64,000 nucleotides of DNA from Cryobacterium sp. Y57 (GCF_002929505.1 NZ_PJJL01000073.1:62001-126000); one strand, 5' to 3'. Positions 12,172-21,090 are shown, numbered from the stretch's first letter. Notes: generated by a model from the letters alone, not told the origin. Numbers and translations: made by a program.

Positions 12172-13191
12172 ATGACACTGGTGAATAGTTCGGCGCCAAC
12201 CCGCCCGAGGGATGTTGTTGCAGCTCTGACCCTGTGGCTGCCGGTTCTGGCGGTGATCGTCACCTGGTTGCTCTGGATCGATCGCCTGCCCGACGTGCTG
12301 CCGCGGCAGTGGGGGCGCGACGGTACAGTCAGTTCAACGATGCCCACGTGGGCCATGGCCGTGGTTGCCCTCGTGGTGAGCCTGGGTGCGGCGATTCTGA
12401 CCACCTACTGGCTACGCGAGCGCGGTGCGCCGAATCGGCGTCAGGCGTACCTCGGACTCGGCCTCGCCGCCGGGTTGTCATCGTGCCTGTGGCTGACCAC
12501 GGCCGGTATCACGATTGCCTCCGGCGGCGCGGAACCCGACTGGGGTGCTTGGCTGCTGTTCACCTATACCGCCTGCGGCTATGGTGCGCTGCCGTTCCTG
12601 ATCGCCCATAAGTGGGTTGTTCCGGCGTCCGTGGCTGAACCCGTCGATGCGATGGCCGAGACGACCGCCGAGACGACCGCCGAGACGACCGCAGTCGACC
12701 TCACCGCCACCTGGACCCAGCTCGTGACAAGTCCGGTCATGGCCGTCATCGGCGGACTCATCGTGCTTGGCGGAATCATCGGTGTGATCGCGGTGTTCGG
12801 CGCGGACGGTCAGGCCTCTTCGGTGGGCGCCGGTGTCATGACGATGGTGATTGTCGGGCTGATCCTGGTGATGACTCTCGCCTGTGCGCAGGTGCGGGTG
12901 AGCGTGGATCAGCGGGGGCTCCGCGTCGTGTCTCGGTTGCTGGGCATCCGTTTGAAGCAGGTGTCGCTCGATCAGGTGGAGTCGGCTTTCGCCGACACGG
13001 TGAGCCCGCTGCGATCCGGTGGCTGGGGGTACCGCCTGACGGGCGGGCGCACGGCAGTGGTCCTGCGCGGCGGGCCTGCACTCGTGGTGAACCTGCGTCG
13101 CGGTAACCAATTCGCTGTCACGGTCGACGACCCGCAAACCGGCGCAGCCCTGCTGACCGCCCTGGGCGCCGAGAATCCGTCGGCGCACTAG
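12172..13191 (+). CDS. DUF1648-domain membrane protein
   Basis: A multi-pass membrane protein of 339 residues. The N-terminal part carries the DUF1648 pattern, a helix followed by RLPDVLPRQWGRDGTVSSTMP, seen also in SdpI-type immunity and membrane-sensing proteins. Further helices follow at about residues 55-75, 95-115 and 130-145, then a hydrophilic stretch with an ETTA triplet repeat, then two more helices near 190 and 220 and a soluble C-terminal domain with PH-like beta strands (VSVDQRGLRVVSRLLGIRL). I chose the ATG at 12172 with GGGGGA before it; a TTG at 12160 is also in frame. It converges with the next gene, overlapping it by four bases. The biological role is unknown. Confidence 0.75.
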   Translation: MTLVNSSAPTRPRDVVAALTLWLPVLAVIVTWLLWIDRLPDVLPRQWGRDGTVSSTMPTWAMAVVALVVSLGAAILTTYWLRERGAPNRRQAYLGLGLAAGLSSCLWLTTAGITIASGGAEPDWGAWLLFTYTACGYGALPFLIAHKWVVPASVAEPVDAMAETTAETTAETTAVDLTATWTQLVTSPVMAVIGGLIVLGGIIGVIAVFGADGQASSVGAGVMTMVIVGLILVMTLACAQVRVSVDQRGLRVVSRLLGIRLKQVSLDQVESAFADTVSPLRSGGWGYRLTGGRTAVVLRGGPALVVNLRRGNQFAVTVDDPQTGAALLTALGAENPSAH

Positions 13192-14702
13192 CTTCTGGGT
13201 TCACCAGGGGAAGGCAGGTCCAGTTTCTCCGCTGGGCCCGGGACCTGGAGGTCACGGCGGGAGCTAGGGAGCTGGGGAGCTAGGGGGGTAGGGAGCTCGG
13301 GCGTCGGGGTGGCCAGGCGGGCCACCTCGTAACCGCCGGCAGAGTAGAGCGTCGTGAATGCCACCCCGGGGTGCAGCGCCTCACCCACGACCTGCGCCGA
13401 CGTCCACTCGGCGGGCAGACCTCCGGCCACAAGGTCGATCACGAGATAGTCCGGCAGGGGGTTCGTGTTGCCGAGCCAGAAGACATCCGTTCGTTCCACG
13501 AGATAGTTCATCAACCCAATATCTGATTCGACCCGGGCGCCGTCTGGCACGACCCGCAGAGCGGCGGTCGCAGCGATGCTGCGATCCATTGAAAAATTGC
13601 CCGCCGCATCCGTCAGTGTGAACAAGGGTAGCGTCGTGGCGAGCACGAGGGCGGCGGCAATCGAAACGGATGCTGCCTGCCGCCCGTATGCGCGCAGCCA
13701 ACGTCGTCGGCTGCCGCGCGCGAGCGCGATACCGTCGAGCGCGGCGGCGAATACGATCGGCATGAGCACGGCGCTGTACTGCCAGGTCGGCCCCCAATAG
13801 CCCGAATTATCGGATAGAAATCGCCAAGCCAGGGTCGGCAACAGCACGAGCGCGAGCGGCGAACGCACCGCGATAACGCCGCCGGCCACGAGGATCAGCG
13901 CGAGAGTCACGCCTTTCTGAGGCTGAAACAGCGACGCCGGGTCACCCATGATTTTGAGCAGGTCGATGCTGCTCGAATATGCCCAGGCCCCATTCGGGTT
14001 GAGCAGCGGCAGGATGACCAGGCTGGCTAGGGCGAACCAGCCTACGCCCCAGACCGCCAACCACACCCCGAGCGGATTCCGGCTGCGTACGGCCAGGACG
14101 ATGCCCAGCGCGGCCACGGTCAGTCCGAGGTCTTCCTTCACGAACACGAGCGGCATCGCCCAGAGCAGGCAGGTTACCCACTTTTGCCCAAGAAAGGCCG
14201 TCAGAGACAGCGCCAGCAACGGAACGGCGAAGGCGATCTCGTGGAACTGCGCCGCGACCGCGGCTTGCAGACCAAAGCTGAACGCAAACGCCAACCCGAA
14301 CAGAGTGCCGGTGCGCGACCCCAGCAGTCGAATGGCGGCGTAAGTCAGGGCTGCCGCGGCGATCCCCAACATCGCATTCTGCACCACCAGTAGGGTGAAA
14401 GCGTGCGGAAAGATAGCGAAAATCGGGCCGAGTACCACCAGAAGCGGATGAAAGTGGTCACCGAGCAGGTTGAAACTCTCGCCCTTGATCGTGACGAGAG
14501 GCGCCTCGACTGTCGCGTACTGCCGGGCCAGCTGCGTGAAGATTCCGAGGTCCCAGGATGGTGCGGCGAAACTGCGCCATTGCAGGTGCGAGAACACGGT
14601 GTACAGCGCGGTCGTCACGAGCCCGACACCTACCGGAAGCACGAACGGTCCGAGCGCGCGCCGCAATTCAGGCCGTCGCCGACCGCCGCCCATTCCCCTC
14701 AT
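13188..14702 (-). CDS. DUF2079 family polytopic membrane protein
   Basis: A 504-residue integral membrane protein with about ten predicted helices. The segment FAAPSWDLGIFTQLARQYA followed by GDHFHPLLVVLGPIFAIFP is the diagnostic DUF2079 pattern, a family related in layout to GT-C glycosyltransferases, although no activity has been shown that I know of. The C-terminal 120 residues form an extracytoplasmic domain (VVPDGARVESDIGLMNYLVERTDVFWLG) ending in a proline-rich tail whose repeated PTPELPTPLAPQLP is encoded by GGGAGCTAGG-type repeats at about 13259-13300. It ends four bases inside the converging DUF1648 gene. Confidence 0.8.
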   Translation of the reverse strand: MRGMGGGRRRPELRRALGPFVLPVGVGLVTTALYTVFSHLQWRSFAAPSWDLGIFTQLARQYATVEAPLVTIKGESFNLLGDHFHPLLVVLGPIFAIFPHAFTLLVVQNAMLGIAAAALTYAAIRLLGSRTGTLFGLAFAFSFGLQAAVAAQFHEIAFAVPLLALSLTAFLGQKWVTCLLWAMPLVFVKEDLGLTVAALGIVLAVRSRNPLGVWLAVWGVGWFALASLVILPLLNPNGAWAYSSSIDLLKIMGDPASLFQPQKGVTLALILVAGGVIAVRSPLALVLLPTLAWRFLSDNSGYWGPTWQYSAVLMPIVFAAALDGIALARGSRRRWLRAYGRQAASVSIAAALVLATTLPLFTLTDAAGNFSMDRSIAATAALRVVPDGARVESDIGLMNYLVERTDVFWLGNTNPLPDYLVIDLVAGGLPAEWTSAQVVGEALHPGVAFTTLYSAGGYEVARLATPTPELPTPLAPQLPSSRRDLQVPGPAEKLDLPSPGEPRS

Positions 14703-14883
14703 CCGACCACGCTAATGCACCCCTGGCTGTTCCTGTAGCGGTACGGGACCTATGGCCCTGGATAACCGACGATGCAGGCGGCACACTGAGAGCGCGCCAC
14801 CTCGGTTCGTGGGCAGCTGGCCACCACAAACGCCTCTGGCGCCTGACAGTACCGCAAAAACTAACCTGTTTTTCCCTGTGGAA

Positions 14884-16290
14884 CTACAGGTCGGCCAGCA
14901 GAGTGACCGGGTTTTCGATGCAGCGAGCCACATAGGTGAGAAACCCGGCCGCGGTCGTGCCGTCGCAGACGCGGTGATCGAACACCATCGACAGTTCAAC
15001 GACGGTGCGCACCGCGAGTGCGCGGTCGACCACCCACGATCGCTCGATCATGCGGCCGATACCGAGGATCGCCGCCTCCGGGTGGTTGATGATCGCCGCC
15101 GAACCGTCGACACCGAGCGACCCGAAGTTGTTCAGGGTGAACGTTCCACCGGTGAGCGCGCTCGGCGGGAACGTGCCGTCTGGCGAGTGCGCCACGAGCT
15201 CGGCGAGGGAATCGCGCAACTGCCGTGTCGTCATCGCGTGCGCGCCGTGGATCACCGGAACCATCAGCCCGCGCGAGGTTTGCGCCGCAATGCCGAGGTT
15301 CACGGCTCCGTGTTGCAAAATCTCCTGGCTTGCGGTGTCGACCGAGGAGTTGAGCAGCGGAAACTGTCGCAACCCGGCGACGACGAAACGCGCGATGAGC
15401 GCCGTCACGCTGAACCGCTCGCCGGTCACTGCCAGCAATTGATCGCGGGCGGTGAACAATGCCGTTGCGTCGACGTCGAGCCAGATTGTCGCCTCGGGAA
15501 TCTCCCGCCGCGACGTCGTCAACCGCGCGGAGACGGCCTTGCGCAGGCCGGTGATGGGAATGCGGATGTCGGCACTCACATCGGCCGGTTGGACGGCGTT
15601 GCGGGCAGGCGTCGCGCGGGCAGTCAGGTCGCAAATATAGTCGTCGACGTCTGTACGCAGCACCAGGTTGTTCTGCCCGGTGCCGGCGAGCATGCTCGCA
15701 TCGAAGCCGTTGTCGCGGGCGAGTCGACGCACGATCGGCGAGACGACGGGGGAGCGGCGGGCTGGGTCCGGCACGTCGGTCATAACGGATGCCGTGGGCG
15801 TAGTCCGCGCCGCGGCCACCGGGAGAGTCGGCGCGGGCAAAGCCGAGGCATCCGCTGGAAATACGCGGGTATCGCGGGACGTACTTATGCCGCCGAAACG
15901 TCCGGCGGCCACCGTGCGCGCCGGCCGGGTACTCTCCGTCGTGCCGTAGCCGACCAGTACGGCGCCGGAGCCTTCGGACGCGGTGGCGGCGGTCGCTGCG
16001 GCAACCGGAACGTCTGGAACGCCTGGAACGTCTGGAACGTCCACAGCCTCGGCGGCGTCAGCCACGGTCAGTAAGACCTCCCCGGCGTGGATGATCTGCC
16101 CTGGGTCACCGAACAGGCTGGCCACGACACCGCCGTATGGTGAGGGCAGTTCCACGATCGATTTCGCCGATTCGACCTCGACCACGGCCTGATCGATGAC
16201 AATCGTGTCGCCGGGAGCGACCAGCCAGGCCACGATCTCGGCCTCGGTGAGGCCCTCGCCGAGGTCGGGCAGCCGAAATTCGCGGCCCAT
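14884..16290 (-). CDS. Dihydrolipoamide acyltransferase, E2 of an alpha-keto acid dehydrogenase
   Basis: E2 carries the acyl group on lipoyl-lysine from E1 to CoA. The 468-residue protein has the standard order: a lipoyl domain at residues 1-80 with the lipoylated lysine at about 43 in VEVESAKSIVELP, an Ala/Pro/Val linker, a peripheral subunit-binding domain near 180 (SPIVRRLARDNGFDASMLAG), and the catalytic domain ending in FDHRVCDGTTAAGFL, with the active-site histidine and aspartate. The ATG at 16290 overlaps the E1 beta stop and begins MGREFRLPDLGEGL, the family start; an in-frame upstream start would run into E1 beta. No E3 gene is present here, so dihydrolipoamide dehydrogenase must come from elsewhere. 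Branched-chain versus pyruvate specificity cannot be settled by eye. Confidence 0.92.
   Translation of the reverse strand: MGREFRLPDLGEGLTEAEIVAWLVAPGDTIVIDQAVVEVESAKSIVELPSPYGGVVASLFGDPGQIIHAGEVLLTVADAAEAVDVPDVPGVPDVPVAAATAATASEGSGAVLVGYGTTESTRPARTVAAGRFGGISTSRDTRVFPADASALPAPTLPVAAARTTPTASVMTDVPDPARRSPVVSPIVRRLARDNGFDASMLAGTGQNNLVLRTDVDDYICDLTARATPARNAVQPADVSADIRIPITGLRKAVSARLTTSRREIPEATIWLDVDATALFTARDQLLAVTGERFSVTALIARFVVAGLRQFPLLNSSVDTASQEILQHGAVNLGIAAQTSRGLMVPVIHGAHAMTTRQLRDSLAELVAHSPDGTFPPSALTGGTFTLNNFGSLGVDGSAAIINHPEAAILGIGRMIERSWVVDRALAVRTVVELSMVFDHRVCDGTTAAGFLTYVARCIENPVTLLADL
16007..16042 (-). repeat. Nine-base repeat in the E2 linker
   Basis: Four nearly identical nine-base units (GGAACGTCT type on the plus strand) encode the VPDVPGVPDVPV-type linker after the lipoyl domain. 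It lies inside the reading frame and provides a flexible hinge; the unit keeps frame. Confidence 0.85.
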
Positions 16291-17309
16291 CAGGACCACT
16301 CCCAGGTCGATAGTGCGGCAAGAATGCGGTCCGGGGTCGGCAAGTAGTACTCCTCGAGTTTGGGTGACGGGTAGGGAATGTCGAAACCGGTGACGCGCAG
16401 AATGGGTGCGGCCAGATAGTAGAAATTGCGTTCGGTCAGGCGAGCGGCGACCTCGGCGCCATAGCCGCCGAATTGGGCGGCTTCGTGCACGATGCACGCG
16501 CGGCCGGTCTTTTGAACGGATGCCCCGACCGTCTCGTCGTCAAAAGGCGAGAGCGAACGCAGATCGATGACCTCGATCGAGAGCCCCTCAGTGACAGCTT
16601 GCGCGGCCGTGGCAAGGGCCGTTTTCACGGTCGGACCGTAGGCGATGAGTGTGACGTCGGTGCCGGCCCGCAGCACGACCGCCCGGTCCAGCGGCTCGGT
16701 CTGCACCGGCAAGGCGACAGAAGCCTTGCTCCAGTACCGGCTCTTCGGTTCCATGAAAATGACCGGGTCATCGCTTGCTATGGCGCCCCGCAGCATGGAA
16801 TAGGCGTCGGCCGGGTTCGACGGGCTCACCACGGTCAGTCCGGGCGTAGCCGTCCAGTAGGCCTCGGAAGAATCGGAGTGGTGTTCGACCCCGCCGATGT
16901 CGCCGGCGTAGGGAATGCGGATGACGATGGGTAGCTGGATTTTGCCGCGCGTTCGATTGCGCATCTTGGCCACGTGCGACACGATCTGTTGAAACGCCGG
17001 GTAGCTGAACGCGTCGAACTGCATCTCTACGACGGGGCGCAGGCCGTACATGGCCATGCCGATCGCGGTTCCGACGATGCCGGCTTCGGCCAGTGGGGAG
17101 TCGCTCACCCGGGTTTCACCGAATTCGGCGTAGAGCCCGTCGGTGACTCGAAAGACGCCGCCGAGCGGGCCGATGTCTTCGCCGAACAGCACGACCGTCG
17201 GATCATCGACCATGGCATCGTGAATGGCGGCGTTGAGCGCGGCGGCCATGGTGAGGGTTTCTGGCGCGCGTACCGCGGTGCCGGTCTGCAGGGGCTGGTT
17301 TGGGCTCAT
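16290..17309 (-). CDS. Alpha-keto acid dehydrogenase E1 component, beta subunit
   Basis: E1 beta pairs with E1 alpha to form the thiamine-diphosphate enzyme that decarboxylates a 2-oxo acid. The 339-residue protein has the family opening LTMAAALNAAIHDAMVDDPTVVLFGEDIG, with the conserved GEDIG segment, followed by FRVTDGL and the ADSPLAEAGIVG-like stretch DSPLAEAGIVGTAIGMA, and the transketolase C-terminal domain with EVIDLRSLSPFD. The ATG lies in a four-base overlap with the E1 alpha stop, and its own stop overlaps the E2 start, so the three are made at fixed ratios. The sequence looks closest in layout to branched-chain (Bkd) or actinobacterial Pdh heterotetrameric E1, which I cannot separate here. 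Confidence 0.93.
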   Translation of the reverse strand: MSPNQPLQTGTAVRAPETLTMAAALNAAIHDAMVDDPTVVLFGEDIGPLGGVFRVTDGLYAEFGETRVSDSPLAEAGIVGTAIGMAMYGLRPVVEMQFDAFSYPAFQQIVSHVAKMRNRTRGKIQLPIVIRIPYAGDIGGVEHHSDSSEAYWTATPGLTVVSPSNPADAYSMLRGAIASDDPVIFMEPKSRYWSKASVALPVQTEPLDRAVVLRAGTDVTLIAYGPTVKTALATAAQAVTEGLSIEVIDLRSLSPFDDETVGASVQKTGRACIVHEAAQFGGYGAEVAARLTERNFYYLAAPILRVTGFDIPYPSPKLEEYYLPTPDRILAALSTWEWS

Positions 17310-18448
17310 CGGGTGCTCTTTTCACGAGCAACAACGGATGCCACAGCGTCGCCGTCGAGTTCGGCCGCCAGAAAGGCGCGTTGCTCCGCCAAGGCGGTGC
17401 GCGGGGTGGAGTAGACGTGCTCGAACAGTTCCAGCGGGTCGACCACCGCCTGCTCGGTCATGCAGTCCCGGGTCGTGGCGGCGAGCTCCTCGGCGGCCGC
17501 CAGGATCGAAGCACGCACCTCATCGGTCAGGGCGCCCTGCGCGACGAGGTATTTTTCCAGACGTTCGATCGGGTCTCGGTGGCGCCACAGGTCGACGTCG
17601 GCCGCCTTTCGATAGCGCGTGGGGTCATCCGAGTTGGTGTGTGCTTCGATGCGGTAGGTGAGGCCCTCGATCAGGGTCGGACCGCCGCCGCTGCGAGCGC
17701 GGTCCATCGCGGCCGAGATGACGGCGTACATAGCCGCAACGTCGTTGCCGTCGACGTAATAGCCGGGCATGCCGTAGCCGATCGCCTTGTCGGCGATGGT
17801 GCGGCAGGCCATCTGCTTGTCGAGGGGCACGCTGATGGCGAACTGGTTGTTCTGCACGACGAAGACGACGGGAGCCTGCCAGACGGCCGCGAAATTGAAC
17901 GCCTCGTGGGCGTCACCCTCGCTCGTGGCGCCGTCACCGAGCAGTGTCAGCGCCACGGTGTCGTGGCGTTTAAGCTTCGCTGCGGTCGCCAGACCGACGG
18001 CGTGGAGCGCCTGAGTGGCCAGCGGGGTGGCTTGTGGGGCGATGCGGTGCGTGTGATAGTCGTAGCCGCTGTGCCAGTCCCCGCGGAATGAGGCGAGGAT
18101 ATCTTTCGGCTCGACGCCCCGGGTGAGCAGCGCGATACTGTCGCGGTAGGTCGGAAACAGCCAGTCCTGCGGGTCGAGCGCGGCGACCGCGGCGATCTCA
18201 CAGGCTTCCTGGCCGAGCGCGGAGGGGTACGTGGCGAGGCGACCCTGCCGGGTGAGGGCGGTGACCTGTACGTCGAAACGGCGGGCGATGACCATCTGCC
18301 GGTACAGACTGAGCAGGGTGCCCACGGCCGGCAGGGTGAATCCGCCGCTCTCGTTGTGCGGGACCGTGTGGCCGAGGTCGTCGATCAAACGCAGTGGTGG
18401 CGCCGGTGGCATGGTGGTCATGATCGGGTTCTCGACATTGAGGCTCAT
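17306..18448 (-). CDS. Alpha-keto acid dehydrogenase E1 component, alpha subunit
   Basis: E1 alpha binds thiamine diphosphate and starts the decarboxylation of a 2-oxo acid. The 380-residue protein holds the TPP motif GDGATSEGDAHEAFNFAAVW followed by VVFVVQNNQFAIS, and upstream the LATYPSALGQEACEI segment. The start is uncertain: I use the ATG at 18448, but a second in-frame ATG at 18421 is as likely, since neither has a strong ribosome site, and the first may be leaderless. The gene is the first of the E1 alpha-E1 beta-E2 run and lies 109 bases after an Lrp/AsnC regulator gene in the same direction. That neighbour suggests control by an amino acid or keto acid. Confidence 0.92.
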   Translation of the reverse strand: MSLNVENPIMTTMPPAPPLRLIDDLGHTVPHNESGGFTLPAVGTLLSLYRQMVIARRFDVQVTALTRQGRLATYPSALGQEACEIAAVAALDPQDWLFPTYRDSIALLTRGVEPKDILASFRGDWHSGYDYHTHRIAPQATPLATQALHAVGLATAAKLKRHDTVALTLLGDGATSEGDAHEAFNFAAVWQAPVVFVVQNNQFAISVPLDKQMACRTIADKAIGYGMPGYYVDGNDVAAMYAVISAAMDRARSGGGPTLIEGLTYRIEAHTNSDDPTRYRKAADVDLWRHRDPIERLEKYLVAQGALTDEVRASILAAAEELAATTRDCMTEQAVVDPLELFEHVYSTPRTALAEQRAFLAAELDGDAVASVVAREKSTR

Positions 18449-18511
18449 GAGGCAATGGTGCGCCTTTACGCCAGCCCGCACCCAGCTTTTTTGCAGTTGT
18501 GAACGATTGGC

Positions 18512-18525
18512 CGTGCACCTGCACG
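18512..18525. promoter_or_regulatory. Palindrome in front of the E1 alpha gene
   Basis: CGTGCA-CC-TGCACG is a perfect inverted repeat in the 109-base gap between the Lrp-type gene and E1 alpha. Its size and place suit an Lrp/AsnC dimer site, but AsnC-family motifs vary and the assignment is inference. Confidence 0.4.
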
Positions 18526-18557
18526 ACAGCGACCAAACGTCATTGCTGAAGTGTGTT

Positions 18558-19046
18558 TCAGTGCCAAGCGTCCGGGGCGGTTCCGGGCGTGTGCCCTACG
18601 ATCTCGTCGAGGATGAGATGCGACCGGGTCGAGATCACCCCGGGCATGCTGTGGATGTCGCGAAGAATGGCCTGGCTGAGCTGTTCGTGGTCGGGAGCGC
18701 TCACGGTGAGAATGATGTCGATGTCCCCGCTCACTGCCTGCGCCTTCTCGACGAAGGGGAGTTCGGCCAGCTGCGCGGCGATATCGCCCCAGGCCACGTC
18801 AGCGATCTTCACGATGACGAGAGCCGACACATTGAGGCCGAGGGCCTTGCGGTTGGTCTGGGCGCCGAAACCGGTGATCACACGATGGCTGATGAGCTTC
18901 TGCACCCGGGTGTGTGCGGCGGTGCGGGAGATGTGCACCTGCAGGGCCAGCTGGCGAATGGAGAGTCTGGCGTCCCGGCTGAGCTCGGCGATGATCTGGC
19001 GATCAACGCCATCGAGTCCGGGGTGGGGTGTCTGCGGCTGCGTCAT
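18558..19046 (-). CDS. Lrp/AsnC family transcriptional regulator
   Basis: A feast/famine regulator of 162 residues. The N-terminal winged helix begins LDGVDRQIIAELSRDARLSIRQLALQVHISR, the classic Lrp opening, with the recognition helix ending TRVQKLISHRVITGF. The C-terminal RAM domain, which binds amino acids and sets the oligomer, follows from about residue 70 (VSALVIVKIAD through VSGDIDIILTV). It starts seven bases after the MpaB-like gene stops and lies directly upstream of the keto acid dehydrogenase genes in the same orientation. Such regulators next to bkd genes often respond to branched-chain amino acids, so I infer it controls the downstream operon. Confidence 0.9.
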   Translation of the reverse strand: MTQPQTPHPGLDGVDRQIIAELSRDARLSIRQLALQVHISRTAAHTRVQKLISHRVITGFGAQTNRKALGLNVSALVIVKIADVAWGDIAAQLAELPFVEKAQAVSGDIDIILTVSAPDHEQLSQAILRDIHSMPGVISTRSHLILDEIVGHTPGTAPDAWH

Positions 19047-19053
19047 TGGACCC

Positions 19054-19902
19054 TCAGGCTACCGGCGTCGATGCGGGCGGTACCGGCGCGGGCGGCATCG
19101 ATCCGCGCAGCGCGGATTTGCGCAGCAGGCGCAGGTAGTGATTCTTCGGCCAATGTCGTATCAGGCGCGGCAGCCGCGGATAGACCAGGCGGATGCCGCG
19201 CAGCACCAGGTCAAAGCTGCGCCGCTGCCGCGTCGACCAGGGCAGGTCGAAGAGCACCCGAACGTGCGGAGGCAGCAGTCCGGCGGTCATCAGGCGGACC
19301 ACGGGCAAGGCGGCGCGATACCAGAGCGGTGCAGTGCGCGAATGCAACAGTTCGTGCGCGACGGCGCGGGTGGCGGCATCCGTTGTCAACAGGGCGAGCT
19401 GCTCGTTCCAATAGAGTCGAAACGCCGCGCGGTCGGTCGGGCACAGCCCGGGCGGCACCTGCAGCGACGTGCCGAGGCGAGAGTATTCGCGGTAGACCTT
19501 ATCGGCTGCCTGGTCGTCGAGCGCACCGAAGAGCAGGCCGTGCAGGTGAGTGGCCGATTCGTACAGCGTCGCGGCGACCCAGAGCTGGAGCTCGGGGGTG
19601 AACGCGTTGTACCCGGGTGTCGTGCCCCTTGAATGCACGGGACCGTGCGCGTGGTTGACCCGCGCCGCCATGGTGGCGGCCAGCTCCGCATCGCCGAAGA
19701 CGATGGCGTAGACGTAGCTGAGCGTGCCGTTCAGTCGATCGAGGGGACGATCGGCGAAATGACTGTGATCGGCGACGCCGTGACCGATGGCCGGATTGGC
19801 CAGCTGTAGCAAAATGGCGCGGCCTCCGGCGGCAATCAGGATGCCCTCACCAGCGACCCCCATCAGGCTCGGGGCTATCCTGCGGGAATGACCTATGCGC
19901 AC
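19054..19902 (-). CDS. Oxygenase MpaB family (DUF2236) protein
   Basis: A DUF2236 protein, the family that includes the fungal oxygenase MpaB and the bacterial latex-cleaving Lcp enzymes, which bind haem b. The 283-residue product contains GRAILLQLANPAIGHGVADHSHF near residue 20, the ARVNHAHGPV segment around residue 84 and an AATLYESAT helix; these match the family's histidine and arginine positions. I chose GTG at 19902 because GGGAGG lies five bases upstream on the minus strand and because the next in-frame upstream start at 19965 would lie before that site. Haem binding is inferred. It is divergent from the YceI gene and precedes the lrp gene by seven bases. Confidence 0.75.
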   Translation of the reverse strand: MRIGHSRRIAPSLMGVAGEGILIAAGGRAILLQLANPAIGHGVADHSHFADRPLDRLNGTLSYVYAIVFGDAELAATMAARVNHAHGPVHSRGTTPGYNAFTPELQLWVAATLYESATHLHGLLFGALDDQAADKVYREYSRLGTSLQVPPGLCPTDRAAFRLYWNEQLALLTTDAATRAVAHELLHSRTAPLWYRAALPVVRLMTAGLLPPHVRVLFDLPWSTRQRRSFDLVLRGIRLVYPRLPRLIRHWPKNHYLRLLRKSALRGSMPPAPVPPASTPVA

Positions 19903-19948
19903 AGCTACCTCCCGATAAACACGCAGAACCCCGTGACACGCTGAGTGT

Positions 19949-19982
19949 ATTCGGTCGGCCTGCATGCAGGCTTCGTCCGAAT
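19949..19982. promoter_or_regulatory. Nested palindrome between the MpaB-like and YceI genes
   Basis: GCCTGCATGCAGGC at 19958-19971 is a perfect 14-base palindrome, flanked by ATTCGG on the left and CCGAAT on the right at unequal spacing. It lies in a 194-base divergent gap, 47 to 80 bases before the MpaB-like start and about 115 before yceI, a good place for a shared operator. No regulator is identified. Confidence 0.4.
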
Positions 19983-20096
19983 GCCCAATGAGGGGAAGAT
20001 AAATTCTTGCCTTCCCGGGAATACGACCGAGTTCTATGCACTTGCATGTATCTGAGGGCGTCAATTCCTGGGCCCACACACTGGAGGAGATTTTTT

Positions 20097-20657
20097 ATGA
20101 GCGAGAGCACCACAACGAGCATCCCCGGCTTCAAGGCCGGAACCTGGACCATCGACAAGACCCACAGCTCGGTGAGCTTCAGCATTCGCCACATTGTCAT
20201 CAGCAAGGTCAAGGGCACCTTCGAAGACTTCGACGCCACCTTCGTGACCGGCGAAAACCCGCTCGAGACGAGCGTCACCGCCTCGGCCAAGGTCGTCTCC
20301 ATCAACACCAACGAGCCAAGCCGCGACGGTCACCTGCGCACCGGGGACTTCTTCGACGCCGAGACGTACCCGACCATCGACTTCGTGTCGACCGGTGTGC
20401 GCGAAGTCAAGGGCGACTACCTCGTCGACGGCAACATCACCATCAAGGGCGTCACCAAGCCGGCCACCTTCGAGCTCGAGTTCGGCGGCTTCGGCGGCGA
20501 CCCCTACGGAAACTACAAGTTCGGTGCCACGGCCAAGACCGAAGTCAACCGCGAAGACTTCGGCCTCACCTACAACGCCGCCCTCGAAACCGGCGGCATG
20601 CTGCTGGGCGACAAGGTCACCATCACGCTCGAACTGCAGGCTGCGCTCAACGCGTAA
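20097..20657 (+). CDS. YceI family lipocalin-like protein
   Basis: A YceI-fold protein of 186 residues; the family binds long isoprenoid or lipid-like molecules in a lipocalin-like barrel. Family marks are GTWTIDKTHSSVSFSIRHIVISKVKGTF at the start, then FFDAETYPTIDFVST and GNITIKGVTKPATFELEFGG. No signal peptide is seen, so this is a cytoplasmic member. The ATG at 20097 is preceded by GGAGGAGA at a good distance; an in-frame start at 20007 has none. It is divergent from the MpaB-like gene and ends in a strong hairpin. The specific ligand is unknown. Confidence 0.92.
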   Translation: MSESTTTSIPGFKAGTWTIDKTHSSVSFSIRHIVISKVKGTFEDFDATFVTGENPLETSVTASAKVVSINTNEPSRDGHLRTGDFFDAETYPTIDFVSTGVREVKGDYLVDGNITIKGVTKPATFELEFGGFGGDPYGNYKFGATAKTEVNREDFGLTYNAALETGGMLLGDKVTITLELQAALNA

Positions 20658-20673
20658 CCGGTATTTTGTCGGT

Positions 20674-20699
20674 CAGGGCCCCACCTCGGTGGGGCCCTG
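20674..20699 (+). terminator. Terminator hairpin after yceI
   Basis: CAGGGCCCCACC and GGTGGGGCCCTG form a 12-pair GC-rich stem with a very short loop, 16 bases after the yceI stop. The trailing TGTCGTT is a weak U run, which is common for actinobacterial terminators. Confidence 0.75.
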
Positions 20700-20799
20700 T
20701 GTCGTTAAGAATCCACGACTCCGGGGTGAGACAGAAACGAATGTCATTCCCTTCGTGACGCGCTGGTTTCGAACTGCGCCGCGCTGCGCTTGCTGAAGT

Positions 20800-21090
20800 T
20801 CAGACCGGGCGGGTATCCTCGCCATCAAGCCACAGCTCGACAGTCTCGTCGTGGTGTACGCCATCTGTGCCGACATGTTTGTCGCTGATCGTGGCACCAT
20901 TCTTGATGACATAGACCAGGGCTATGGCGTGGCCGCGACCCAGCCCGTAGTCGGCCTTGAGCCAGTCGACGATGACGCCGGCCTTCGTGGTTGGTGCGTC
21001 GAGACCGCGTTCGTGCGCGAGGGCGACCAGCGCGCGCGGCGTGAACCCAGTCTTTTCTTCGATCACGGTGAGGTAAGCCTGAAATGACAT
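20800..21090 (-). CDS. DUF4287 domain-containing protein
   Basis: A 96-residue protein with the DUF4287 pattern: MSFQAYLTVIEEKTGFTPRA at the start, then APTTKAGVIVDWLKADYGLGRGHAIALVYVIKNG. This domain is found alone or with DUF5655 in many actinobacteria; the function is not known, although the short helical fold with the GRGHA motif recurs exactly. AGGAG precedes the ATG at 21090 on the minus strand; an in-frame ATG at 21117 has no site. It runs divergently from the nitronate monooxygenase gene. Confidence 0.8.
   Translation of the reverse strand: MSFQAYLTVIEEKTGFTPRALVALAHERGLDAPTTKAGVIVDWLKADYGLGRGHAIALVYVIKNGATISDKHVGTDGVHHDETVELWLDGEDTRPV

Noticed and set aside
16007..16042. Short tandem repeat considered as a CRISPR-like array
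   Set aside because: Units are nine bases without spacers and encode the flexible E2 linker; no cas genes are present.
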